The notes beneath the pieces were generated by a model. It was given only the letters and a program-made list of their open reading frames with translations, had not been told where the DNA came from and did not search any database. A stretch of DNA of 64,000 nucleotides from the NCBI GenBank assembly GCA_030762935.1, contig CM060900.1, positions 108,528,620 through 108,592,619 of the forward strand, in the 5' to 3' direction. This DNA comes from Hymenopus coronatus. Its lineage: Eukaryota > Arthropoda > Insecta > Mantodea > Hymenopodidae. The translations under genes and the position numbers were made by a program. Shown in pieces: positions 22,626 through 32,804 of this stretch; the stretch's first letter is position 1; every line of letters starts with the position of its first letter.

Positions 22626-24522
22626 ACGCTCTCTAGAAATAGGCTGTATAAGCCCCTCCGATATGCTGTGCAGTGTTGAGCTAGCATTAAAAGATTCATT
22701 GTCTTACGAAACCCCTCTAAAGAGCCTAAACCTTTAGTTATTTGTTTGTTCTTCCAATATATAGTTTCCTCATGAATGAAAAGAATTGATTGGGAAAATA
22801 AGCTGGGATACTTATAGCGCTAATACTATCTTTTAGAGGAAATTTAACGTTAGTGATCTTGAGATGAGGGCAAGGAACTGTTAAAGACAACAGAATCTAG
22901 AATAGTATCAGAATACTACCAAAGTATTGTAGATAAAGTTAATCAACACTAAATTCCTTTTGTAGTGAGATAAGACGTTTATTTTACTGTCTGTAACTCG
23001 AAATTCTACCTAAAACTGTACATTTAACAGCAAGTCCATGTTGTTATTTATATAGGTTATTCAGAATTTTGTATTAGGATTATTACAAAATGATGAGGAC
23101 AATAAGTACAAGGTATAGCTCGAGAGGCAAGACAAGAGAAAAACCGTAAGCTGCGCAGTGGAAACTTTCTCCCTGAAGACTAACGGTGGGAGAAGTTGTG
23201 CCAACACATATGCACAGAAGTCTTAACGTTGCTGTCCACAAAGGAGTGAAGTACACCAGCGCTAGTTTTAGTGTGGCATTCTTTAGGGTTTATACAAATA
23301 AACACTAGCAGATTATTGTTAACTTGGAAGAAGATAGTGATGACAACGTTATCAATAGCGATGCTGTTATGAGGATGAAGATGATGGTACAATGAGCGGG
23401 ATTACTCACATGTGGTGAGCACATAACATTGCTTAAGGTTTGGCTATGTTTCTGGTTGCCCATTCATTGTATGACAAGTTGGATCGTAACCAAAAATGAA
23501 CATATCGACATTTCTTCGAGCAAAATACTCCGTCTGACGCTCTACATGTTGCTAATGACATTATATAAGTATAAAATAGCTTAATAACTAACAAAGTCAT
23601 TTCTCTATAGCTATGGTTGAGTGCAAACAATTGCTATCATGTGAGTTGCAATTGTTTAACGCTGTACTCTGTTGTGGTTGTGATCAGTCATTCGCGGCAA
23701 GCTGGTCTCTCTATTCCCCTCTTAGCTATCGCAGAGAGGATGGACAAGATTTGTTCGTGTCTCACCTCACGATCTATACATTTGGTTATGGCAAGCTACG
23801 CATGTTTCACAATCAATAGCAATTTCAGAACTATCAGAGCTATGAGTAGTATTTGAGTAGGTAACCGCCCTTTACCCTGTACCTGACAGCTAGGTCAGGC
23901 TTACTGAAAACGAATAAGGAGAAACTCGTTTGTTTTCATGACATGATTACCGAGGACACTCCCTGAGATGCGATACATGGGCATTACACGCTAGTGCTTC
24001 GTCTATTGCCTAATCTCAAAATAGGTAACTTTCAAAGTTACATAACAACTACCTAAAAGAGTTTCGAAGCTGCGACATTAAATTTCGGACTAACTCAAAT
24101 TTAAGAAACTGTCATATTAGTTTTGTGTCGTTTTAAAACAACCTGTATAATTTTTTCTCACTGTCTCCTTCGCATGGATCGTTCAATAACTAAAAGTATT
24201 TTATATACCTTTGTAAAATGTACATGTGATTAAGAACCACACGATATGGAAACTTCCTGTAATTATTCTCTTTAACTAATTTAAATGCAGCGTACATTCT
24301 GCTCATCTAGTAGCGGGAGTTATTTAAATAAGAGTAAAACCTATTAGTACATGGATAGCACAAATGCACCGTTGTTTTTTGTTCTTCTTTTTTTTAAATT
24401 TATTTGAAAAAAGTTTATCTGCTCAAAGACTAGGATCTACCTCAGTTACGTTAATTGAGTTTTTGCTCTGTAACTGTTATTTCATGCTTTTTATGAGTGC
24501 TTAGAATAAAACCAGACACAGA

Positions 24523-24525
<3 letters not shown>
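22626..24525. other. Unassigned sequence, 1.9 kb
   Basis: No recognised gene or repeat. Overlapping open frames of 68 and 79 codons at 23613-23856 have no identifiable domain. Confidence 0.5.

Positions 24526-24555
<30 letters not shown>
24526..24555. repeat. (AT)n microsatellite
   Basis: Fifteen AT units immediately left of a TTAA-flanked element. Confidence 0.95.
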
Positions 24556-24556
<1 letters not shown>

Positions 24557-24559
<3 letters not shown>

Positions 24560-24866
24560 AGGTAATAACTTATTTTTCAAAATTGAGCATTATTTCGAAA
24601 ATAGTAATATTTTCTTTATTGTGTTTTTGGGAGGCAGTATAAAAATTTTAAAACAAATTAGTGAAAAATTGCATCGTGTGGAATATTTTGAGTTTGGGAA
24701 AGTGTTGGGAAAAAGTTAGCGACAAAATAGGATTTTAAGTTAGGAAAAAGAGTGAAAAAGAGACAGTTTCTTAAAGTTTACACTTCATTCAATTTTATTG
24801 TGAAACAACTTTTTTTTTTTTAATTTTCACAATTTTTGGTCAAATTTCACAGATACATTACCTTAA
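24557..24866. mobile_element. TTAA-flanked MITE-like element
   Basis: A TTAA at 24557-24560 is followed by GGTAAT, and attacc precedes a second TTAA at 24863-24866. The result is a 310 bp unit with a TTAA duplication and a 6 bp inverted terminus, as for piggyBac-type or other TTAA-targeting DNA elements. Internal sequence (aaacaaattagtgaaaaatt) recurs at 26760-26960, which supports a repeat. The short inverted end alone would not be convincing. Confidence 0.6.
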
Positions 24867-25164
24867 GTAAGCAACCGATAAAATAAAAGGGAATATACCT
24901 GCATAGTAATTTTTAAGGTTATTTATTGCATCCACAATACTCCCATCCCGCTACAACCCTTACGGGCGTGTGCCTCCCAAATCGACTGCCGACCTCAGGC
25001 TCGACAGCGGTGGACGATTATTATCAAATCGATACGGGATGCGATGTGGCCAGCATCACTCATCCCCCAGCTGAAATATTGCCTATTGTGGTCGTGATTG
25101 CACACCTATCGCAGCTCCTCGCTTTCCTCGCGGCGCTGAGTGGATAACGAAATTATACCCGTAA
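24867..25164. other. Unassigned sequence
   Basis: Nothing firmly recognisable. Confidence 0.45.
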
Positions 25165-25256
25165 GTAAAAATCGGCAGACGCATGTGTGACATCAAATCC
25201 GGACGTATCCGTGTTCAGGAACCAGAGCTCCACGCTGTAACCAACTGGGCCATGAC
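25165..25256 (-). mobile_element. tRNA-like sequence, minus strand
   Basis: On the minus strand the order is catggcccagttggttacag (A-box form), then cggatttgatgtca (weak B box) about 50 bases later. This fits a decayed tRNA-derived SINE head. No matching body was found. Confidence 0.4.
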
Positions 25257-25287
25257 GCAAAACTATTTGCATATGTGCATTTACTAA

Positions 25288-25312
25288 ATATATATATATA
25301 TATATATATATA
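25288..25312. repeat. (AT)n microsatellite
   Basis: About 25 bases of AT repeat. Confidence 0.95.
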
Positions 25313-25484
25313 CTAATATTTATTATAAACAGATACAATTTGTGTGCATGTGTGTATAAGAGAGAGAGAGCGTATGTGTGTGTTTGTGTGTTGGCTATAC
25401 TAAAAAATCATACAACAATTTCAATAATTATTTTTTTCGCCGCTGAGGAAAACCTACTAATTTAAATTCATACATCACTAAAAG

Positions 25485-25830
25485 GGCGGCGCAGTGGCCG
25501 AGTGGTTAGACCGCTCGTCTCTCACCTAGGCGGGCCACATGTGGGATTTGTTGTGGACGAAGTGGCGTCTGGGCGGGTTCTCTCCAGGTTCTCCGGTTCC
25601 CCCCGCAAGTCATTTCACCAATTGCTCCATCGTCACCTTTTCTAGCATCCATTTCGCTTGTTTTTCATATCATCCACTTCTTCACGCTCATGCGAATCGA
25701 CCAGTCCTTCCAGGTTCTCCATTCTGTGGTTTCGTGCCGTTGGCTCCCCGACAGGCTTCTGACCCCTAGGCCTGTAAGTCCTAGGGGGGGTGTCAATCCT
25801 ACATAAAGGGAGGGTAAGCCGACTACGAAA
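25485..25830 (+). mobile_element. tRNA-derived SINE, family A
   Basis: The head ggcggcgcagtggccgagtg and ttagaccgctcgtctctcac is followed by gtgggatttgttgtggacga, ggcgggttctctccaggttc, ccgttggctccccgacaggc and a 3' end at agggagggtaagccgac. The flanks acatcactaaaag (25472-25484) and acaacacttaaag (25831-25843) match at 11 of 13 positions and are probably the target duplication. Confidence 0.85.
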
Positions 25831-25862
25831 ACAACACTTAAAGATTAAATAGGGTGTTACGA

Positions 25863-25865
<3 letters not shown>

Positions 25866-25898
<33 letters not shown>
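25866..25898. repeat. T homopolymer
   Basis: About 31 T residues. It is probably the A tail of the minus-strand family D SINE to its right, or slippage from it. Confidence 0.9.
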
Positions 25899-25899
<1 letters not shown>

Positions 25900-25901
<2 letters not shown>

Positions 25902-26135
25902 ACGGTACCGGAGTCTGATCGGGACTCCGGCACTGTATACCTTACTTTTATTTATCTATTTTTAACTTGTTTTTCTGTATTATTACTGGATTGCTGTTTT
26001 CTTAATTTTACAACACACACATAAACACAAACATATAACACCCATGCCCAAGGCGGGACTCGAACCCACGATCCCCAGCGCTACGAAAAACCAAAGCAGG
26101 ACGCCTTGGCGAGCGCGGCCATGGGGGACCGGCTA
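25900..26135 (-). mobile_element. tRNA-derived SINE, family D
   Basis: The minus-strand head at the right end has gccatgggggaccggc (complement side) and the B-box complement gactcgaaccc near 26056. The body runs leftwards through the hairpin-forming ggagtctgatcgggactcc near 25910 to the T tract. It is the best preserved family D copy. Confidence 0.75.
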
Positions 26136-26185
26136 GCTTTTGTTGAAAATGCCTTGCAGTAGAAAATATGCTCTCGAAGCAATAA

Positions 26186-26262
26186 TTGCTCATATGGTTT
26201 AATGGGTAACGCCAAAAACTGATGACTGAAAGGTCATAGATTCGCTTCCTGACATGCATTTA
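26186..26262 (+). mobile_element. tRNA-like sequence
   Basis: An A-box-like tggtttaatgggtaacgcc and a weak B box (catagattcgcttcctg) are spaced as in a tRNA gene. The acceptor ends do not pair well, so a decayed SINE head is likelier than a gene. Confidence 0.4.
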
Positions 26263-26265
26263 TTA

Positions 26266-26400
26266 CCAGTCTCCGTAGCCGCGCTCGCTAAAGCATTGGT
26301 GCTGCGTAGCACACAGGGTCGTGGGTTCGAGTCCCGCCTTGTGCATGTATGTATATGTGCAAAAAGCAAACGGTAAATCAAATAGGTCAACAAATGAAAT
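26266..26400 (+). mobile_element. tRNA-derived SINE, family D, plus-strand copy
   Basis: The head ctccgtagccgcgctcgcta carries the B box gggttcgagtcccgcc at about 26323, followed by tgtgcatgtatgtatatgtg as in other family D bodies. It sits about 130 bp from a minus-strand copy of the same family. Confidence 0.7.
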
Positions 26401-26634
26401 GTAGGGAAACTGGAAAAAAGTGGAAAAAGGAAACAGTGGCGGGGTCCCGAAAAAAAGCTATGTGTTTAACAGACGTACAGTTTGTGTATAAGCGTTGAGG
26501 AAATTAGGTGTAATAAAGCGACGTTGTTAACAGTGAAATGGAGCAACACAAAGGGAAATTCTGCTTCAAACGTTGGAGAACCCCAATGGAATGTCACGAC
26601 ATTCTCGTGTATGCAAAAAGTGCTTTATTGAAAC
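26401..26634. other. Unassigned sequence
   Basis: It may contain the worn rest of the family D body; nothing else is seen. Confidence 0.4.
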
Positions 26635-26757
26635 ATTTGATGTGTTCCATTTCTCTAGCTGTTCCACAAACTTTCCTTACAAAATATTATTCTTTATTCG
26701 AGATAAACTTTAACAGAAATGTTCTTATTACTTGCTTGCTTTAAGTAGAACGGAACT
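26635..26757 (+). mobile_element. Repeat H, 5' fragment
   Basis: From tgatgtgttccatttctcta to attacttgcttgctttaagt, matching only the first part of the family. Confidence 0.75.
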
Positions 26758-26759
26758 TG

Positions 26760-26960
26760 ATTTCTTAAAACTTAATATTTTATTTATAAAATTGGGGCAC
26801 TGTTTCGAAAAAGGTGATGTGACCATTTTCTTAAAGTGTTCTTTTTGAGTCACTATAAAATTATTGAAACAAATTAGTGAAAAATTGCTCGTGTGGAACA
26901 TTTTGAACATGGATTTTGTTTGAAAAAGTTTGTGAGAATATAAGGTTATAAGTTGGGAGT
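26760..26960. repeat. Partial copy of the 24557-24866 element
   Basis: It shares aaacaaattagtgaaaaatt, cgtgtggaa.attttga and ataaggttataagtt-like sequence with the TTAA-flanked element. The TTAA ends and the last third are absent. Confidence 0.65.
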
Positions 26961-27830
26961 GCCTATTACAGGCTGCTCGTTCCTTCTAGACGAATGACCT
27001 CTAGCGAAGATACAGTGAGCTAGCCTACCCTTGATAAACAGGTCAGCAAATAGTTTATGTTACAATAACAAACAGCTCTGCATCCATTTGATTACGTTTC
27101 TAGAATGCTCAATAAAGGTGAGTAAGTGACTCGCATCTAATCTCGCATTTAAAAATGGAATTCGTCAAGAACTGGTACGTGATCTATAATAAACCTGCGT
27201 CTTTCCATAGCGTCAGTTAATTTGTAATTAAAAGTGCGAAAACGGATAAGCCAGGATGGGTGATCTGCCCGATGCCTGGAGTGGATGGCATGAAATGACG
27301 GTAAATGAATGAATGTGAAGATGACTATGGAAAAATATATTTTCTTACATTTTAGAATCCACATCATTTTATTATGAAAAAAATAATTGTTTAGTTTTCC
27401 CCTTGTCACGTGGTTTTGTGCACATTTCCTTTGAATTTAAAGTGAAATGATAATAGGCCCGTTACGTCGTGCACTAACCAAAACTTGGGAGAAAATTTTC
27501 GAACCCGTGACTGAAGATCGTTGACTGACAGTTTGAATTTTGGACCGATGATTCATTAAAAAGGGTAATTACAGACTATGCAACATTCTCAGAACTTGGA
27601 AAACTGTCGGGAGGGAGGTTAAGGAAGTTAGTTTATATGCGATGTTTACATCCTTTTGCGTGAATATTTCATCCATTATTAGGAATAACCAGGATTGTAG
27701 GTAATCACAGTTATAAGGGGTATAGGTATTGAATATATAACGGAGAGAAACAACTTGCGATCTACTTAGATATACGTGCCCTCCACTCCCAGGAGGAAGG
27801 GATGAAGTGAAGGAACTACAGGCCGTAGGC
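26961..27830. other. Unassigned sequence
   Basis: About 870 bases without a recognised feature. The 86-residue minus-strand frame at 27149-27409 has no domain. Confidence 0.5.
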
Positions 27831-28290
27831 AGACAGACCACAGAGACGTGCGGAAGTCCTTTACAGTTCCTAGCTTGAAGACTCGTACCACTACTGGAGT
27901 TGCCCAGAGAGGGCAAAATGAAATTGAGTTTTATTTATGGACGCTCTTTAACTGCTATGGTTTTCAGCGTCCCATTCTATACTGGGCGTGAAAGACCGCA
28001 TTATTTTGCTCAGAGGCCTCTTTTATCAGGCTTGAGGTTCTTTTACGTGCCGTAAATCTAAGACACGGGCCTAACGGCTTTACTTCCCTTCCGAAGAAAG
28101 CCATGCCCGAAAAAATCCATCGTCCTCCGCCAGATTACCCAGAGAGGGCGATGAGCGAATCGTAGTCCCCAGGATCCAGAAACTAATTACTCCTTTGTTT
28201 GAAAAATCATCCGCAACATCTGTCCGGTACCACAATACTCCACGGAACCTAGAAGTTCACATGAAAAATGAGAGGCACACGGAATGAAAA
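27831..28290. repeat. Dispersed repeat G, interrupted by a SINE
   Basis: The outer parts align with 34250-34490: agacc/ggaccacagagac, ccactactggagt/ctgcccagagag, cgatgag/aacg, acatctgtccgg and aacctagaag. A family E SINE sits inside. Source and function are unknown. A minus-strand frame covering 27569-27916 gives 115 residues but is not maintained in the second copy. Confidence 0.75.
27914..28134 (-). mobile_element. SINE family E, 5'-truncated insertion
   Basis: The body from ttttatttatggacgctctt to ccatcgtcctccgcc is present, but the tRNA-like head is missing. The flanks ttgcccagagaggg (27899-27912) and ttacccagagaggg (28135-28148) differ at one base and form the target duplication. The repeat G copy at 34250-34490 has the corresponding uninterrupted site. 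Confidence 0.88.
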
Positions 28291-28362
28291 GGAAATGATG
28301 TAAACGGAATCGTGGTAGATGCAAAACCCCCTCAGCATTCATCTACCGACCAAGAAAAGTAA

Positions 28363-28390
28363 TAAAAAAAAAAAAAAAAAAAAAAAAAAA
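28363..28390. repeat. A homopolymer
   Basis: About 27 A residues, probably the tail of a retroposed copy. Confidence 0.9.
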
Positions 28391-28475
28391 CACATGGTCA
28401 GCGTGACTGGTCAATGGAATTCGAATCGGGACCTTCCTAATGCAGGCCACACCCGTTATAGTGGAGCCAAGTCCC
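28391..28475 (-). mobile_element. tRNA-like sequence next to the A tract
   Basis: On the minus strand the spacing of tggctccactataacggg and the B-box complement (ggaattcgaatcggg) fits a decayed tRNA-derived head. Evidence is weak. Confidence 0.35.
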
Positions 28476-29097
28476 TTATAAAGTGATACAGGAGAGCACT
28501 CACCATAATAATCATCTAGATCATTGCAAATTGTTTCCTGGAAGAAAGTCGGTACATGAAATTAATTTGTTAGTCATTTCTCGTGCAACGTTGGATAAGC
28601 TGCTAGTATATTTTAATTTAGATCCTGTATACAGCTAAGTTTAGTTAGCATTCCATTAAGGAATAGATAATAATACCGAATACAGATCATACACTTGCCC
28701 TCCTAGGAAATAAGGGAGCTCATATCACACGCACGACGTTTAGAGGACTCTTCACCGCCGGCAAGAGCACCACTTTACTCACAGAGTGATTTGTTTCCAG
28801 CAAAATGTATAATTTCCCTTTTATTGTTTCCTCGATATCTGAGAGCAGCCAGAGGGTAAATAATGTCGCAAAAGAAATGACAGTGGAGCAGAAGAAGAAC
28901 TGGGTCGCGAGATCTCGGAAACAATAAAAGTTTCAGAGGTCAGTAAAACAAAACATGTCCCAAGCATCCAATTTTAAAGGCACCAAAAGCTTTAAGCGGT
29001 ATCTTCCATTTAGTGGTCACGTGCCATTTGTGCACACGATACAATTTTAGAACGTCCATAAAGTTATCTGTACTTCTCAATTTCTAAATTCAACCTA
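28476..29097. other. Unassigned sequence
   Basis: Nothing recognisable. Confidence 0.5.
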
Positions 29098-29934
29098 TTA
29101 CTTTCTGTAGCACTTATGTACAATGAACATAGTACGTAGAGAAGGTATTGTATTCCATCCAAAATTCGATAGAGATCTCACCGGAAGTACATGTTTTAGA
29201 ATCACATTTTAGAAAAAGTTCGTGTGTGTGTAGAGAGAGTAAAACTCAAAAAGTAAAACTAAGTTTGGTACTTAACTTTCGTATCTTCCAAGGATGAAAC
29301 AGAAAGATTTTCAGAAAAATACCCCACCCCATCTACCCTTTATATTTAACTTTTTTTTTTTCTCCAAAAATTTTGATTTTCTCAAAATGGTTCTAACGAT
29401 TTTGATTAAAATGCCATACATTTAAGATATTTTCATGACAAACTAAACGTATATCTTAAATCTGCGAATACACTTTGAAGACCTCTACATTCTGGATGAC
29501 TTTTGTATAACCGTAAGAGATAAACAAAAACTTACTACACAAAAATGTGGATCTCGTTAAAATACACAATTTGTGTCATGTACATTTTTTTAGAGTTAAC
29601 CGTTTCCGAGATATTCCTTGTTTTGGTCTCAATTTTAAATTAGGTACGTAAACGGGACGTCACTTTTTTATTTATCTCTCTTTTGTTTTACTCTTGGCCA
29701 TACAAAAATAACAGAATTTATTTGTTTCAGAGCAACGGGGTTTTAAAAGTTTGACTAAACTTTAGCTTAGTGTATTCCCTCATTACCTTTCTGCTTATAA
29801 GAAACTAAGTAATAAGACCATTGGTAATGTTTATATCCATTAACATAATATAGATAAAAGAATATTTTGTGGGAATAGTTTGTTTACAGAACAGATAGAG
29901 AAAGCATTTGAATGGAACACATCAGATTTTTTTT
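29098..29934 (-). mobile_element. Repeat H, near-complete copy
   Basis: It runs from ttactttctgtagcactta (hairpin end, palindrome worn) through ccaaggatgaaacagaaaga to aatggaacacatcagatttt. The CA stretch is reduced to cgtgtgtgtgtag. Confidence 0.87.
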
Positions 29935-30034
29935 ACAGTACTGGAAGGAGAAACATATGCAGGAAAATTAAGCAAAACACAGTTGTATAGTCTGTAGCTT
30001 GTGCCCCAATAAGGTTATGTTCTGCCGAGAAAAC

Positions 30035-30175
30035 ACTGAGCGATATGTCGAATTTGGAAGTCGCGAGTTCAAATACGGTGACCGCCCACACTGCCATACA
30101 TGTAAGTACTTTCGTGGTTTCTCTGGGACGGAAGGTGAAAGCTGTGGTGGTTACTGTTATATAAGTACCCATTAT
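30035..30175 (+). mobile_element. Possible SINE head and body
   Basis: A B-box-like cgcgagttcaaatacggtg is followed by tactttcgtggtttctctgg, which resembles tRNA-derived SINE bodies. There is no second copy in the window. Confidence 0.35.
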
Positions 30176-30227
30176 TTTCTTCATTGTCATGTGTTTCAGG
30201 GTTTTAAGGCCAGACAACGTTGTTCGG

Positions 30228-30442
30228 GGCCAAGTGGTTAGACCATTCGCCTCTCACCCAGCGACCGCATGTGAGATTTGTGGTGGACAAAGCGGCGCAG
30301 GGGTGGGTTTTCTCCGGGTTCTCCGGCTTTTCCCACCATTTTATTCCACCGGTACTCCGTCTTCATTCTATGTATCACCAGTGTTATAGCTTGCGGTGCT
30401 ATGGTATTAAAAGCGGGCGTTAAACACTATCCAAAAAAAAAA
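30228..30442 (+). mobile_element. tRNA-derived SINE, family A short form
   Basis: The head ggccaagtggttagaccatt and the shared ggtgggttttctccgggttc are family A. The 3' part is different: it ends ggtattaaaagcgggcgtta and ctatcc followed by an A tail. The exact 9 bp duplication gttgttcgg flanks it at 30219-30227 and 30443-30451. The short form also occurs on the minus strand at 50498-50700 and 54237-54388. Confidence 0.9.
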
Positions 30443-30451
30443 GTTGTTCGG

Positions 30452-30601
30452 CTTTTTGCGATTGGGTGGTGGATGTGCGTTTTGTAAAGATTTCGTCCCT
30501 AACGTAGGTCGGGGCTGCCCAGTTGGGACCCGCCTATGAGTGAGTCCTACCAGGGGAGATCTCAGGGGTTAGAAGCTTTGTGGGTGGTGATTAGTGGCGT
30601 G
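30452..30601. other. Flank of the ORF1-only LINE
   Basis: No gene. It includes gattagtggcgtg at 30589-30601, the left copy of the LINE target duplication. Confidence 0.6.
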
Positions 30602-32338
30602 GTCTTTCGCCTCTGGTCGCCGTAGAGTAGAGAGCTACACCGCCAAGGGTAAAGGCAACAGGAGGAAGAAATAACCGCAACCGGATGAAGAGACATCTGA
30701 CATTGCATCCGCCGACGACTCCGCGAGTGCCGCCTGTAGTGACACGGCCTCAGCGCAGAACTCCCAGCCGCCCACTAGCGCTCCACCGACACAGCCTACA
30801 CTCGTCGAAGCTGACAAAGGACACGGCGAAAATATAGCAACACCAGCCACGGAGACCTGCACTGCCACCATCACGACCTTCACGCCTCCGCCGGGCAGCA
30901 GTGCAGCTACCGACACTTCAAGCCAGCATGCAGCCAAAACATCCAAATGCCACGGCCACTACAGTGCCGTCGCGACAGGAGTACATAGACACCTGGCCCC
31001 ACAGCTGCTCCTGGAACAACTTCGACATCACTGGCCCTCACTCTTGAAGGCCACTAGGATTGTTACCAGGAGCGGACCTACTCCACTTGTGCGCCTAGTC
31101 TTCCGGGACAAAGCACATTACGACGCTGCTCTCCATGCGCGCGTGGACCTTTTCGGTTTCACGCTGCGCTTCGAAGCCAGCAGAACTTCTTGGACTCCGC
31201 CGTGCCGCCGTTGTTGCCTGTATGGGCATTCAATGGAGGATTGCTCGGCGCCGCCACGCTGCCACTATTGTGGCGCCCCGGAGTTGACGTCTGCCTGCCA
31301 GCACCACGACCTGACCAGGCGCAAGAGATTTTGTGCCACCTGTTGCAGGTCTGAGCACTACACTGGACAGTCTCGCTGTCCATTGTACCCAAAGCCAGCT
31401 CCAACGGACACGCAAGCAAGCCAACACGTAGGTAACTACCGCCTGCCAGGGTGCATGCGCGCCAACTCTGCAACACACGCCTCATCTAAACAGCCAACTC
31501 CGCAGCCCAGCCGGGCCTACACACAACAGCGCTCATCCCCAGGACAGCCAACATCATCATCGCAGCAAGCCTGGAGACCAACGCTGAAAAAGAACTCAAC
31601 AGCAACGCAGACAGAAACCACGCCGCCGCAACAACCAACACAGCAGCAGACAGAGGAGCTTCTTCTTGAGCTCAATGTCATATACACACTGCTACAGGAG
31701 ACCGCAGATACCAACGCCAAGATCGTGGAGGCAATTCAGGACCTTCATGCCGAAATCCTGAATCTGCCGACACGAATCACAACACTAGAAGACACACTCA
31801 CAAACCAAATCAAGCTGCACGCCAAAGAAGCGTCAGAAAACCACCTTGCCAGCCTTGATGCTCAGGAGAAGGCAAAAAATCGGATCACAACATACATCAT
31901 AGAAAGCCAGAACATTCTAATCAGGACATTAGATCCACACAATCCTCCGCCGTTTACAGGAGATACCACGCGCTACAAACAGGGAAGGCCACATCGTAAT
32001 TAACTATGGCTACCCCTACCCATATACACATCCACACCACAGTACTATCACCAACATAAAATAAAGTCCACACCTCAAAATATAGGTCTACGTCTGGGCT
32101 TAGGTCAAGGCGTAATACCTACCCTCCCCTGTCGGAATTCCGACCAACCCAAGTAAGCACCCACGAATACACGGTTTGCTTAGGCGGTACCGAGCCCCAT
32201 TACACCAATGTTTTCCCAATAAATAGAGACACCACAGAATCAAATCCTTTCTCTCCCATTTTCCCTTATCCTTCCCAAATACCTTATACCTGTTATCCTT
32301 ATAATCTTTATTCCAGTTATCCCCCCCCCCAAAAAAAA
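30602..32338 (+). mobile_element. Complete-looking non-LTR element carrying only ORF1
   Basis: A 1.74 kb unit starts at gtctttcgcctctggtcgcc and ends in a run of C followed by eight A. It is flanked by an exact 13 bp duplication gattagtggcgtg (30589-30601 and 32339-32351). The duplication and A tail indicate retrotransposition of a full unit. After the single gag-like frame only about 335 bp remain, too short for an endonuclease/reverse transcriptase ORF2. That untranslated part carries aataaa at about 32058 and 32218. It is therefore best read as a non-autonomous ORF1-only LINE, by analogy with mammalian HAL1. Confidence 0.8.
30675..32003 (+). pseudogene. LINE ORF1 (Gag-like) with three zinc knuckles
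   Basis: The frame is open for 443 codons from the stop at 30672 to TAA at 32001-32003, but contains no in-frame ATG near its start. Upstream of the 30672 stop the same frame continues with KGKGNRRKK, so the true start probably lay upstream and was cut off by a point mutation. The order is: acidic Ser/Ala/Thr-rich N-terminus (about residues 1-90); an RRM-like segment including RIVTRSGPTPLVRLVF (about 120-170); then three knuckles at about 31200-31390. Knuckle 1 is C-X2-C-X4-H-X4-C, knuckle 2 begins CHYCGAPE, and knuckle 3 is C-X2-C-X4-H-X6-C ending RCPLY. The Gln/Thr/Pro-rich C-terminus ends in a probable coiled coil. These are features of Jockey/I-group ORF1 proteins, which bind the element RNA. 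One stop is the only damage seen. Confidence 0.8.
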
Positions 32339-32351
32339 GATTAGTGGCGTG

Positions 32352-32502
32352 AACCAGATACGTTCGGGATTTCGTCCACGATTGTGCCCGCCCTTGTGGA
32401 TGTGGTCGCCCTTCGGGTCTCTCCCCTCATTCATCCAATCTCTCAGGAGTGACCGTAGAAGCAGAGGACCGCGTTCCTACGTACTGTTGGACCACGAGAA
32501 GA
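32352..32502. other. Flank between LINE and mitochondrial copy
   Basis: Nothing recognisable; G+C-richer than the neighbours. Confidence 0.45.
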
Positions 32503-32702
32503 AGGTTCAGAATATAAATTGATTAATTGGATAATATTGTAATCCTCGTGAATTTGTAATAGTTAAGGGTATGAAAAATAGAATTGCAATTGATATAACT
32601 AAGGCAATCAAAAAACGGTTTAAAGTTGCATTATCAACGGCGAAACCACCTCATACTCATTGAACTAAATCAATACCTAAATAAGGAATAGCTGATAGGG
32701 GG
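32503..32702 (-). pseudogene. Nuclear copy of mitochondrial cytochrome b, internally deleted
   Basis: Read on the minus strand with the invertebrate mitochondrial code (TGA as Trp, ATA as Met), the first part is LSAIPYLGIDLVQWVWGGF then AVDNATLNRFF, the conserved Qo-side block of cytochrome b. It jumps within aaccgttttttgattgcc (plus-strand 32604-32618) to ALVISIAILFFMPL, then RGLQYYPINQFMFW, the C-terminal helix region. About 150 codons in between are missing, and the reading frame changes at the join. No other mitochondrial gene is attached. The motif matches are clear by eye, so the identification is strong; species assignment is not possible without a search. Confidence 0.9.
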
Positions 32703-32804
32703 TCTGAGGTATGAGAGGGAGCTATCTACTCACGCAGTCGATTTGTTTTACGAAATGTGTATGTGAGTATCCACTCTGAAGCATCTAACTGCTGCGAAAG
32801 AAAA

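Noticed and set aside
31159..31720. Minus-strand open frames of 67-108 codons opposite the LINE ORF1
   Set aside because: They are shadows of the G+C-rich ORF1 coding strand.
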